From: an uncultured Actinomycetes bacterium
Lineage (GTDB): Bacteria > Actinomycetota > Actinomycetes > Nanopelagicales > Nanopelagicaceae
Assembly: GCA_903922325.1 (NCBI GenBank)
Contig: CAIXTG010000029.1
Coordinates: forward strand, 1 to 24,089
Direction: 5' to 3'
Length of the DNA stretch: 24,089 nucleotides
This document shows, in pieces, positions 15,009-22,339 of this stretch. A program made the position numbers and the translations under genes. A model generated the notes under the pieces. That model searched no databases. It saw only the letters and a program-made list of their open reading frames with translations, and was not told the DNA's origin. Position 1 is the first letter of the stretch. Each line of letters begins with the position of its first letter.

Positions 15009-16079
15009 CTGAAGCTGCCAGATTTCCCTTGGGATGCACTTGCCCCGTACGGTGAAATCGCGCGTTCACATCCCGGCGGCATCATAGATTTATCCCAAGG
15101 CACGCCGGTCGATGCGACGCCCGAATTTATTCAAGCAGTTCTTCGCGAGAGTTCAAATTCACCAAGCTATCCAGTAACTGCCGGTACGCCAGAACTTCGT
15201 GCCGCGATTACTAACTGGGCAAAAACTAAATTAAAGGCAACTGGTGATTTTGATGTTCTACCGCTGATTGGTTCTAAAGAATTAGTTGCTTGGCTACCAA
15301 CGCTTTTGCAATCAAAGTCAGTTAACTTTCCAGAGGTTGCTTATCCAACATATCGAGTAGGTGCGATCCTGGCGGGTGCAAGCGAGGCTGCGGTCGCAAT
15401 TAGCCCAGAACAATGGCCGCAAGCTGATTTAACTTGGGTTAATTCACCAGCTAATCCAACCGGTCGCGTACATAGTGATCAAGAATATTTAAACGCTATC
15501 AACTGGGCACGTGCGAATGGATCAATCTTGGTCTCCGATGAGTGCTATTTAGAGTTTGGCGACACCGCATCCCCTACTTCGATTTTGCAATTCACCAACG
15601 GAGATAACCACAATATTCTGGCGGTCCATTCGCTCTCAAAGCGATCTTCAATGGCGGGATATCGCGGCGCTTTCTTGATTGGTGATAAAGATTTGATTGC
15701 TCGCATCCGCGAAGTTCGTAAGCATGCAGGCATGATGGTGCCATTACCAATACAAAAAGCAATGACAGTTGCGCTAAGCGATGACAATCATGTGGCCGAA
15801 CAGCGGGCTCGCTACAACGCCCGCCGTGCAAAGTTAGCACCAGCCCTTATTGCGGCTGGTTTTGAAATCGAATTCTCAAATGCTGGCTTATATATCTGGT
15901 GTACTCGAAAGGAAAGCGATTGGGATTCTGTTTCCTGGTTAGCTAATTTAGGAATTCTGGCCACGCCCGGAAATTTCTATGGCCCGCTTGGAAAATCTCA
16001 TATTCGCATTGCCATGACGGCGACAGATTTACAGATAGCTGATGCTGCAGCACGAATTACTGCGGCTACGCAGGTTTAG
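15009..16079 (+). CDS. dapC: DapC: N-succinyldiaminopimelate aminotransferase, with non-standard (CTG?) start
   Basis: A PLP-dependent class I/II aminotransferase of the lysine/diaminopimelate pathway. From the CTG at 15009 it reads MKLPDFPWDALAPYGEIARS, the standard DapC N-terminus, then DLSQGTPVD, SYPVTAGTPELR, GSKELVAWLP, NSPANPTG (about 146-152), SDECY (Asp177), and SLSKRSSMAGYRG, with Lys211 as Schiff-base residue and Arg219. Length 356 residues is normal. No ATG, GTG or TTG occurs in frame between the fdxA stop and the TTG at 15306, which lies 99 codons inside the conserved domain. CTG at 15009 or 15015 is therefore the likely start, with a weak AGAAAAG upstream. Stop is TAG at 16077-16079, two bases before the next gene. 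Confidence 0.85.
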   Translation: MKLPDFPWDALAPYGEIARSHPGGIIDLSQGTPVDATPEFIQAVLRESSNSPSYPVTAGTPELRAAITNWAKTKLKATGDFDVLPLIGSKELVAWLPTLLQSKSVNFPEVAYPTYRVGAILAGASEAAVAISPEQWPQADLTWVNSPANPTGRVHSDQEYLNAINWARANGSILVSDECYLEFGDTASPTSILQFTNGDNHNILAVHSLSKRSSMAGYRGAFLIGDKDLIARIREVRKHAGMMVPLPIQKAMTVALSDDNHVAEQRARYNARRAKLAPALIAAGFEIEFSNAGLYIWCTRKESDWDSVSWLANLGILATPGNFYGPLGKSHIRIAMTATDLQIADAAARITAATQV

Positions 16080-16081
16080 CT

Positions 16082-17053
16082 ATGACAGTCGGAATTCTTC
16101 TGGTTGGCGGATTTGGCACTCGACTACTACCTCTTACCAATAAAACTCCAAAACCAATGTTGCCGATTGCGAATTTGCCAGTAACTGAGCATCAATTACT
16201 TGCTGCAAAAGCTGCCGGCATCACCAAAGTAGTACTAGCAACTGCTTATCTAGCCGATACGTTTACCCCTTATTTTGGCGATGGGTCTAAGTGGGGGATT
16301 GAACTTAAGTACGCATTAGAAAGTGAGCCTCTAGGAACTGGTGGTGCAATTAGAAACGCCGCTGAATTAATCTTTTCTGAAATTTCAGAGAATGAACCAA
16401 TTGTGGTTTTTAACGGAGATGTACTTAGTCGTCATGATTTGGCTGCTCAAATAAAATTACATCAGACCTCATCTGCTGCAGTAACCTTGCACCTGGTAAA
16501 TGTTGAAGATGCTCGCCCTTACGGTTGTGTGCCATTTGACGAAACTGGTCGGGTTACTGACTTCCTAGAAAAAATGGAAAACCCGATCACAAATACAATT
16601 AATGCTGGCTGTTATGTATTTAGTCCACAAGTTATCCAAGCTATCGAACTAGGCAAGGTAATTAGCGTTGAACGAGAAGTATTTCCGCAGTTGCTTAAGA
16701 ATGGAAAAGTGGTCCAAGCATTCGTAGATAATTCATATTGGTTAGATATGGGAACTCCAAAAGCTTTACTTAAAGGTTCGCAAGATTATGTTGGTGGTAA
16801 AGAATTTATTGTTGGTGATAATTCAAAAATATCAACGAGTGCAGTAATTAGCGGTTCAAGTGCAATCGGTAACAATGTAACTATCGGAGCAAACGTAGAA
16901 ATTTCTTCATCGATTATTAGAGATGGCGTAACAATTGCTGAAGGCTCTAAATTAGAAAGCGTTTTTGTTGAAGCAAACACAACGGTCACGAAAAATACAG
17001 AAGCTAGCGGTGCCTATCTCGCCGATGGCGAAATAATCCCGCTGAAGTTTTAA
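16082..17053 (+). CDS. manC: Mannose-1-phosphate guanylyltransferase (GDP-mannose pyrophosphorylase)
   Basis: The 323-residue protein has a nucleotidyltransferase domain: LVGGFGTRLLPLT (8-19), TPKPMLPI (22-29), EPLGTGGAI (82-90), VFNGDVLS with metal-binding Asp113, FLEKMENPITNTINAGCYVF, and YWLDMGTP. After about residue 240 a left-handed beta-helix tail has hexapeptide repeats (VISGSSAIGNNVTIGANVEI). The stretch NAGCYVF...VSVEREVFP and YWLDMGTP are close to the mycobacterial enzyme named ManB (Rv3264c), which makes GDP-mannose; the gene names manB and manC are used inconsistently. Glucose-1-phosphate thymidylyl or uridylyltransferase is the alternative. The nearby phosphomannomutase supports GDP-mannose. 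The beta-helix is shorter than in M. tuberculosis. Confidence 0.85.
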   Translation: MTVGILLVGGFGTRLLPLTNKTPKPMLPIANLPVTEHQLLAAKAAGITKVVLATAYLADTFTPYFGDGSKWGIELKYALESEPLGTGGAIRNAAELIFSEISENEPIVVFNGDVLSRHDLAAQIKLHQTSSAAVTLHLVNVEDARPYGCVPFDETGRVTDFLEKMENPITNTINAGCYVFSPQVIQAIELGKVISVEREVFPQLLKNGKVVQAFVDNSYWLDMGTPKALLKGSQDYVGGKEFIVGDNSKISTSAVISGSSAIGNNVTIGANVEISSSIIRDGVTIAEGSKLESVFVEANTTVTKNTEASGAYLADGEIIPLKF

Positions 17054-17065
17054 AACCCTCAACTT
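17044..17065 (+). terminator. Weak hairpin at the end of manC
   Basis: GAAGTT (17044-17049) and AACTTC (17060-17065) can form a 6-bp stem with an 11-base loop spanning the manC stop codon; a T-rich but interrupted stretch follows (17070-17079). The stem is AT-rich and the U-tract is not immediate, so intrinsic termination is doubtful. The 160-base gap before whiB2 is otherwise filled by the whiB2 promoter region. Confidence 0.2.
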
Positions 17066-17124
17066 CTACTTTAGTTTTTACGCATAGCTAGCGTCCTATT
17101 TGCCCTTTTTTACCATTGTTGGGC

Positions 17125-17153
17125 TTGACTTAACTGACTTACACGCGTGTAAT
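17125..17153 (+). promoter_or_regulatory. whiB2 promoter with 14-bp palindrome over the -10
   Basis: TTGACT (17125-17130), a 17-base spacer and TGTAAT (17148-17153) form the best sigma-70-type promoter in the window. The perfect palindrome TTACACGCGTGTAA (17139-17152) overlaps the spacer and -10 box, an ideal place for a repressor dimer. A direct repeat TGACTTA (17126-17132 and 17135-17141) overlaps the -35 and spacer with a 9-base period. The mRNA would begin near 17160, with two purine-rich ribosome sites before the two possible ATGs. Confidence 0.55.
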
Positions 17154-17214
17154 TCACCTAAGAGAAGGCCACATGCCGTCAGGGCAGGGCCACTATTTAT
17201 GTGGAGAGTTATTA

Positions 17215-17505
17215 ATGGCGATTCGTCCAGCATCAAACCCTTCCTCCTCAGGTCCCGTAATTCAGCTAGCTAGCGGTGAGAGCGTTGAGCTTTCCTGGCA
17301 AGAGCGTGCACTATGCGCACAAACTGATCCCGAAGCATTTTTCCCAGAAAAGGGTGGCTCTACTCGCGAAGCAAAGCGAGTTTGTCTTTCCTGCGATGTT
17401 CGTTCTGAATGTCTTGAATACGCTCTCGCACACGATGAGCGATTCGGAATTTGGGGCGGGCTCTCCGAGCGAGAGCGACGTCGACTTAAGCGTCGACCTG
17501 CTTAA
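17215..17505 (+). CDS. whiB2: WhiB-family Fe-S transcriptional regulator (WhiB2/WhmD type)
   Basis: From ATG 17215 the protein has 96 residues. Four cysteines (Cys34, 57, 60, 66) in the pattern C-X22-C-X2-C-X5-C bind a 4Fe-4S cluster; FGIWGGLSERERRRLKR is the G(I/V)WGG turn followed by the basic DNA-binding tail. WQERALCAQTDPEAFFPEKGG is the WhiB2/WhmD subgroup signature; those proteins bind sigma factor region 4 and, with WhiA, control septation and division genes. I prefer 17215 because GGAGAG lies six bases upstream and the length then fits WhiB2 (about 85-95 residues); ATG 17173 in the same frame would add 14 residues. It has its own promoter. An 8-bp hairpin overlaps the stop codon. Confidence 0.92.
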   Translation: MAIRPASNPSSSGPVIQLASGESVELSWQERALCAQTDPEAFFPEKGGSTREAKRVCLSCDVRSECLEYALAHDERFGIWGGLSERERRRLKRRPA

Positions 17506-17523
17506 TCGATTCATTTCGATTAA
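17502..17523 (+). repeat. Perfect inverted repeat (hairpin) across the whiB2 stop codon
   Basis: TTAATCGA (17502-17509), loop TTCATT, TCGATTAA (17516-17523) form a perfect 8-bp stem. It contains the whiB2 TAA and is followed by TTAGGAAACC, not a U-tract, so it is not a standard terminator. It may stabilise the whiB2 3' end or lower readthrough into the glycosyltransferase gene. Just upstream a GTCGAC-TTAAGC-GTCGAC repeat lies within the coding end (17480-17497). Confidence 0.45.
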
Positions 17524-17557
17524 TTAGGAAACCAATAAAGAAACGCCACCACAAAAT

Positions 17558-20500
17558 ATGGCGACTACAAAAATAACTGATCCGTTTCATGTCACAGCTG
17601 TAATTGTTTCTCACGATGGTGCAATTTGGTTACCTGAAGTTGTTGCTGCGCTTTCTTCGCAAACTCGCCGCTTAAATCAAATTGTCGCAGTTGATACCGG
17701 ATCAAAAGATAAGTCAGCTGCGCTACTAAAAGCTGCAAAAATTCCAGTTCTCTCATTGCCTCGTGATGCAGGTTTTGGTGATGCGGTTTATCGAGCGGTT
17801 GAGAAATTTCCTAAATCAAATAATGATCGTAATGAGTGGATTTGGGTTATTCATGATGACTGTGCGCCGAAGTCTGATGCGCTCGAGAAGTTATTAGCAG
17901 AGCTGGTTGATCGTCCAAACGTCGCTATGGCTGGGCCAAAATTATTGGGCTGGCACGACCGTTCACACTTACTCGAAGTAGGCGTCAGCATTACCAATAA
18001 CGGCGCTCGCTGGACTGGCTTGGAAGCACATGAATATGACCAAGGTCAGCATGATGGCGTTCGTGATGTTCTCTCAGTTAGTACTGCCGGCGCTCTTATT
18101 CGGCGAGATGTTTTCGAAGAACTGGGTGGCTATGACCCGCAATTAGCGCTCTTTCGTGATGATGTCGATTTCGGCTGGCGAATTCGAATGGCTGGCCACT
18201 CAATCATCGTGGCTACTGATGCAGTTGCTTTCCATGCCCAAGCTGCGGCATCAGAACGTAGATCAGTTGATGTTGAAGGTGCTTTTCTGCATCGTCCTTT
18301 GCTGCTAGATCGTCGCAACTCAGCCTATGTTTTATTAGCTAATTCATCAGCTTGGTTATTGCCTTGGTTAATCCTGCAGCTAATTACTGGCGCTGCAATT
18401 AGATCTATCGGTTATTTACTTGCGAAGTTGCCGGGCTATGCCAGCGATGAAATCTTGGCAATCGCTTCATTAGTTTTCCGACCAGCAACTCTTCGAGCTG
18501 CTCGTAAGGAGCGCCGAATCCATCGATTGTTGCCCCCTCGAGTAATTGCCGACTTCATTCCACCACGTTTCACACAATATAGAAACGGAATGAATGATTT
18601 CTTGGAATCAATCCGAAATCGAATTTTTGCCAAGATGCCAACCGATAACGACATTGACGAAGAATTCAATGATGAAGCAGATCTGCTAACGCCAGTAAAG
18701 ATTGTTAATTGGGGGAGTGTATTTAAGCGCCCACAGGTCGTCCTGGGTATTTCACTGCTAATTTTCATCTTGCTTTCTTCGAGATCGCGTTTTGGTTCGT
18801 TAATTGGTGGGGCTTTAGCAACGACCCCGCATGGGACAAGTTCGCTTTGGCGCAGTTACATTGAATCTTGGCATCAAGTTGGAATGGGAAGCTCAGCACC
18901 TACGCCTCCTTGGGTTGCCTTACTTTCTCTTTTATCTATTTTCTTTTTTGGTAAACCTGCGGTCCTAATAACATCGCTTATTTTTCTCGCCCCAGCCCTC
19001 ATGGCAATCTCGGCGTATAAGTTCTTAAAGCTAGTTACCGGAAATGCTTGGTTGCGGGTTTCGGCCAGCATGCTCTATGCAATTAGCCCAGTTGCAATTG
19101 CAAGCGTTAACACTGGCCGGATTGGTACCTTAATTCTTTTGATTCTTCTGCCTTGGATAGTGTCAAGTATTCCCTCGCTTGATAACTTTGAAAGAATTTC
19201 ATGGCGCCGAATTTTTGGCGTGGCTCTTTTAATTTCGATTGCGACGTCATTTACCTTGATGGTCTGGCTAGCGGTTTTGGTAATTACTGCCGTCGGAGTC
19301 GGACTCGATATTCGAAGCTTTAATGCCGATCTTGATAAAGAGCTTTTTGATGCGAAGTTGAAGCGCCGAATAGCGCTCCTGGTCACGCCCTTGATCGTCA
19401 CAGCGCCTTGGTCTTTAGTTGCAATTATTGATCCCAGCCGTTTTCTTTACGAACCAGGAATTTTATTGAGTGGCGGTGGTCCAAACCTGGCATTCCTTGG
19501 AAACCCAGGCGGCCCTGGTGCTCTGCCTTGGTGGGCAATTAGCCCACTCACATTAGTTTTGATTGTGGCTTATTTTGCTAGCACGCAGTTACGCAAAGTG
19601 GCGCAAATGGGAATCTTGTTCTTATTGCTTTCGGTTGCATTGAGCGCACTATCAATTACTGGAAATGGCACTATTGCACCTACTCAACTTTGGGTCGGAG
19701 TTTTCTTAGCCGTAGCGACTTTGGCAGCCGTAACAGTTGGCACCATAATTCTCAACGACTTACGAGATTATTTAATTGCTACAAATATTAATTATCGTCA
19801 CATTTTATCTGCCTGTTTGTTGCTTATTACTTTGGGATATTCAGCTACTGCACTTTCCTGGAATGTATCGCAAGCTTCTTCTTCGCCGGTCTATTCCAAA
19901 AGTGTAAATATTTTGCCGGAATATTTAGGGGTCGAGGCAGATGCAAAAACTCTAGTTTTGCGAGAAATTACCAATCGTGATCTAACCTCACTAGCTTTCT
20001 ATATTTCGCGCGGAGCCGATATCACTCTGGGCGAACCAGATGTTGCGCCTATTCAAGATCCAGCAATTGCGAAGGCTGTGATCGAACTGGCCGATGGAAG
20101 TGGATTGACCACAAGCAAAACCTTTGCAGATTTCGGAATCAAATATTTGTTTGCTAAAAACCCGATTGATAAGGATGTGGTTCGAACAATTGATGCCCTC
20201 GGTGGATTTGCGCGTTCCTCGGCGACTAAAGACGGCATAGTTTGGAAAGTTAGCGAACCAACTGGTCGATTAATTTTTACAAACATTAAAGGTGAAGTGA
20301 CCTTACTTGCCAGTGGTGGTATCGGCGTAACAACAAACGTTCCTGGCCCTGGGATTATCACGCTGACCGAAAATTACGATCTAGGATGGCAGATTTTGCA
20401 AAATGGTTTAAAGCTCGAGCGCAGTGAGAACGAAACCGGTTTGCCTCAGTTCAAGGTGCTCGAAGCTGGCGAGTTCACTTTGATACATGATGGCACTTTG

Positions 20501-20608
20501 CGGCGCGGCGCACTAAGTCTGCAATTTATTGCCTGGGCAGTTTTGATTATCTTGGCGCTACCTGCCGGTCGACGCAAGCGCGAGATCTCAGAGATGGAGC
20601 TCTCATGA
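17558..20608 (+). CDS. Giant membrane protein: family 2 glycosyltransferase fused to multi-helix membrane domain
   Basis: The 1016-residue protein starts with a GT2 catalytic domain (about 10-245): VTAVIVSHDGAIWLPEVV, VDTGSKD, IWVIHDDCAPK (the metal-binding DD at 100-101), STAGALIRRDVFEELGGYD and LFRDDVDFGWRIRMAGH (the catalytic Asp region). After it come a helix near 258-290, a charged cytosolic segment (310-385), then about nine membrane helices between 393 and 768, an extracytoplasmic domain (about 770-985), and a last membrane helix before RRKRE. GT2-plus-membrane proteins of this size sit near whiB2 and mannose genes in many Actinobacteria and are thought to build cell-wall glycans; donor and acceptor are unknown. 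The start has no clear ribosome site. Its stop overlaps DUF5719 by ATGA. Confidence 0.85.
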   Translation: MATTKITDPFHVTAVIVSHDGAIWLPEVVAALSSQTRRLNQIVAVDTGSKDKSAALLKAAKIPVLSLPRDAGFGDAVYRAVEKFPKSNNDRNEWIWVIHDDCAPKSDALEKLLAELVDRPNVAMAGPKLLGWHDRSHLLEVGVSITNNGARWTGLEAHEYDQGQHDGVRDVLSVSTAGALIRRDVFEELGGYDPQLALFRDDVDFGWRIRMAGHSIIVATDAVAFHAQAAASERRSVDVEGAFLHRPLLLDRRNSAYVLLANSSAWLLPWLILQLITGAAIRSIGYLLAKLPGYASDEILAIASLVFRPATLRAARKERRIHRLLPPRVIADFIPPRFTQYRNGMNDFLESIRNRIFAKMPTDNDIDEEFNDEADLLTPVKIVNWGSVFKRPQVVLGISLLIFILLSSRSRFGSLIGGALATTPHGTSSLWRSYIESWHQVGMGSSAPTPPWVALLSLLSIFFFGKPAVLITSLIFLAPALMAISAYKFLKLVTGNAWLRVSASMLYAISPVAIASVNTGRIGTLILLILLPWIVSSIPSLDNFERISWRRIFGVALLISIATSFTLMVWLAVLVITAVGVGLDIRSFNADLDKELFDAKLKRRIALLVTPLIVTAPWSLVAIIDPSRFLYEPGILLSGGGPNLAFLGNPGGPGALPWWAISPLTLVLIVAYFASTQLRKVAQMGILFLLLSVALSALSITGNGTIAPTQLWVGVFLAVATLAAVTVGTIILNDLRDYLIATNINYRHILSACLLLITLGYSATALSWNVSQASSSPVYSKSVNILPEYLGVEADAKTLVLREITNRDLTSLAFYISRGADITLGEPDVAPIQDPAIAKAVIELADGSGLTTSKTFADFGIKYLFAKNPIDKDVVRTIDALGGFARSSATKDGIVWKVSEPTGRLIFTNIKGEVTLLASGGIGVTTNVPGPGIITLTENYDLGWQILQNGLKLERSENETGLPQFKVLEAGEFTLIHDGTLRRGALSLQFIAWAVLIILALPAGRRKREISEMELS

Positions 20609-21906
20609 AGTTCAAAAAAGGCGCGATTCTTGCCGCGGTCATTGCCGCGGTCTTACTGGCTACTAATCTGTTCGATGCAAATACTAGCTCGCGACAATAT
20701 TCAAAGTCTTTCCCGGCCGTTGTTTGTCCGCCGAATCCAGCGGGCGTCACTACTGTTTCTTCAGTTCTATCAAAGAAGACGCCTTTTTATCGAATCGGAA
20801 ATAAGAGTACAAAATTAGTAAAGATTAGAACTCTGCGGTATTCCAGTGTTAGTGATCCGATATTGCTGCAAACTGAGGGTCTAACTCCAGTAAGTTTTCA
20901 AAGCCGCAAAGGTGTTTGGGCTGGTTCAGTCCTCTGCACCGCACCTGCTTCTTCACAATGGTTTGTCGGTGGAACTTCAGATGTGAGCAGCAAAGGCGCT
21001 ATTTATATAGTCAATAGTGGGCTAAGTGTTGCGATTGCTGATGTTTTCACCTGGAGTGAAAATGGTGAACAAGCAGTAAAGACTATTTCCCTAAAAGCGA
21101 ATTCAAGTGCGGCGGTGAAACTAGATTCTTTAGCACCAGGAGATTCCGAAATCGTTATTGAAGTTGTTGCTAGATCCGGCCGAATTAATAGCTTTTTAGT
21201 CGATGAGCGCGTTAAAGGTTTAAAAAAGTTGGGCGGCGATTCGGTTAATGCCATTTCAGCCCCCGCGAAAAAATTCGTAATTACCGGCATCCCGCAACAA
21301 ATAGTTAAAAAGAAAGCACCAATTCATTACCTGCGTTTATTTGTGCCAGGGGTAGCAGATGCAAACTTCACGCTTGAACTTCTCTCGAGTGACGGTCGAT
21401 TTATTCCAATCGGATTTAATGAACGCAAATTAGTCAGTGGCAAAGTTGTGGAATTCAAACTCACGCCAGAGGTAGCCAAAGGGGCCTTTGCGATTAAGTT
21501 GATTTCGGATCAACCATTAGTGGCAGCTGTTCGCTCTCGGGCTACTTCGAACGGCAACAGCGACTTTGTCTGGACCACACCTTCCCCCGCTCTAGCTCCA
21601 ATGCAGATTGCCATAGGTGGAATTTCGCCAAAAGTTATCTTTGCGGGTGAAGCCATTGCAGTTGAACTAAGAATTGAGTTTTCCAACGGCAAAGTTAAAG
21701 AACAAAGCATTACCGGCTCTGATCTAGTTAGCTGGCAAGTGCCAAACAATGCGATCGCAATCACAGTTCTAAGTGCCGGCACTGATAATTACGCAGGTGC
21801 TTTGGTTGCGGCTAAGAGTGGGTATGCCTTCTTCCCAATAGCTTCAGGTGCCGAACTAACTAAAGTGGCAATACCATCTTCAAACATTCGGGTTCTAAAT
21901 CCATAA
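20605..21906 (+). CDS. DUF5719 family exported/anchored protein
   Basis: The 433-residue protein has a basic N-terminus and one hydrophobic helix (KKGAILAAVIAAVLLATNLF, about 5-24), probably a membrane anchor or uncleaved signal, then an all-beta extracytoplasmic region with Cys near 41 and 111, the second in GSVLCTAPASSQWFVGG. That tract and the position after the whiB2-linked glycosyltransferase fit DUF5719, a family of unknown function in Actinobacteria. The rest resembles repeated Ig-like or beta-sandwich segments (NSGLSVAIADVFTWSENGE; LRLFVPGVADANFTLELLS). No catalytic motif is seen. Four-base ATGA overlap with the glycosyltransferase argues for a paired function at the envelope, perhaps as an accessory to glycan transfer; this is inference. 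Confidence 0.75.
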   Translation: MKFKKGAILAAVIAAVLLATNLFDANTSSRQYSKSFPAVVCPPNPAGVTTVSSVLSKKTPFYRIGNKSTKLVKIRTLRYSSVSDPILLQTEGLTPVSFQSRKGVWAGSVLCTAPASSQWFVGGTSDVSSKGAIYIVNSGLSVAIADVFTWSENGEQAVKTISLKANSSAAVKLDSLAPGDSEIVIEVVARSGRINSFLVDERVKGLKKLGGDSVNAISAPAKKFVITGIPQQIVKKKAPIHYLRLFVPGVADANFTLELLSSDGRFIPIGFNERKLVSGKVVEFKLTPEVAKGAFAIKLISDQPLVAAVRSRATSNGNSDFVWTTPSPALAPMQIAIGGISPKVIFAGEAIAVELRIEFSNGKVKEQSITGSDLVSWQVPNNAIAITVLSAGTDNYAGALVAAKSGYAFFPIASGAELTKVAIPSSNIRVLNP

Positions 21907-21934
21907 AAATCCCAAGTTTTACGCGGCTGCCCAC

Positions 21935-21940
21935 TAATCT
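21935..21940 (+). promoter_or_regulatory. Candidate -10 element (TAATCT) for leaderless DUF3499 transcript
   Basis: TAATCT ends seven bases before the DUF3499 ATG at 21948, in the 41-base gap after DUF5719. No Shine-Dalgarno lies between. It suggests that DUF3499, pmm and perhaps sahH have a promoter separate from the glycosyltransferase genes. Confidence 0.5.
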
Positions 21941-21947
21941 GAGTCAC

Positions 21948-22325
21948 ATGAGTTCGCTGAAAGTAGGTCGCGCGTGTTCTCGCGCTAGTTGCCGTCGTAT
22001 GGCAACCATGACTTTGACCTACATTTATGCCGAATCAACAGCTGTAGTCGGGCCACTGGCAACTTATTCCGAACCACATGCATATGATCTTTGTGAGATT
22101 CATGCCGAACGTTTGACTGTTCCAAATGGTTGGGAAGTTATTCGTGCGCAAATTACCGATAACCAGAGCGGACCATCTAATGATGATCTGATGGCGATTG
22201 CAGATGCAGTTCGCGAAGTAGCTGCAACTCCGATTGCTGAAAATACTTCAACAGCTGCAACCCTTGCTGCAAGTACCGAACACATCGGTCGACGAGGTCA
22301 TCTTCGAGCTGTACCAAATAAGTAA
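21948..22325 (+). CDS. DUF3499 protein, probable zinc-ribbon
   Basis: The 125-residue protein begins CSRASCRRMATMTLTYIYAESTAVVGPLATYSEPHAYDLCEIHAERL, the hallmark of DUF3499, a small actinobacterial family (Rv3258c in M. tuberculosis) always near whiB2 and phosphomannomutase. Cys10-X4-Cys15 and Cys49-X2-His52 look like a zinc-binding ribbon. The C-terminal half (about 75-125) is low in conservation, rich in Ala and Thr, and ends in basic GRRGHLRAVPNK. Function is unknown; a nucleic-acid or protein-binding adaptor would fit, but nothing proves it. The next gene, pmm, begins 14 bases later, so they are very likely co-transcribed. Confidence 0.88.
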   Translation: MSSLKVGRACSRASCRRMATMTLTYIYAESTAVVGPLATYSEPHAYDLCEIHAERLTVPNGWEVIRAQITDNQSGPSNDDLMAIADAVREVAATPIAENTSTAATLAASTEHIGRRGHLRAVPNK

Positions 22326-22339
22326 TTGAACGAGTAGTC

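Noticed and set aside
15306..16079. dapC starting at TTG 15306
   Set aside because: It would remove about 100 conserved residues (LPDFPWD, GTPVD, GTPELR, GSKELV) that are encoded without a break upstream.
17173..17214. Longer whiB2 starting at ATG 17173
   Set aside because: The ribosome site is too close (4 bases), and the extra 14 residues are outside the usual WhiB2 length; GGAGAG before 17215 is better. It cannot be excluded.
17268..17275. Short GCTAGC repeats near whiB2 (around 17085 and 17266) as repeat elements
   Set aside because: Six-base palindromes at this frequency are expected by chance and one is within coding sequence.
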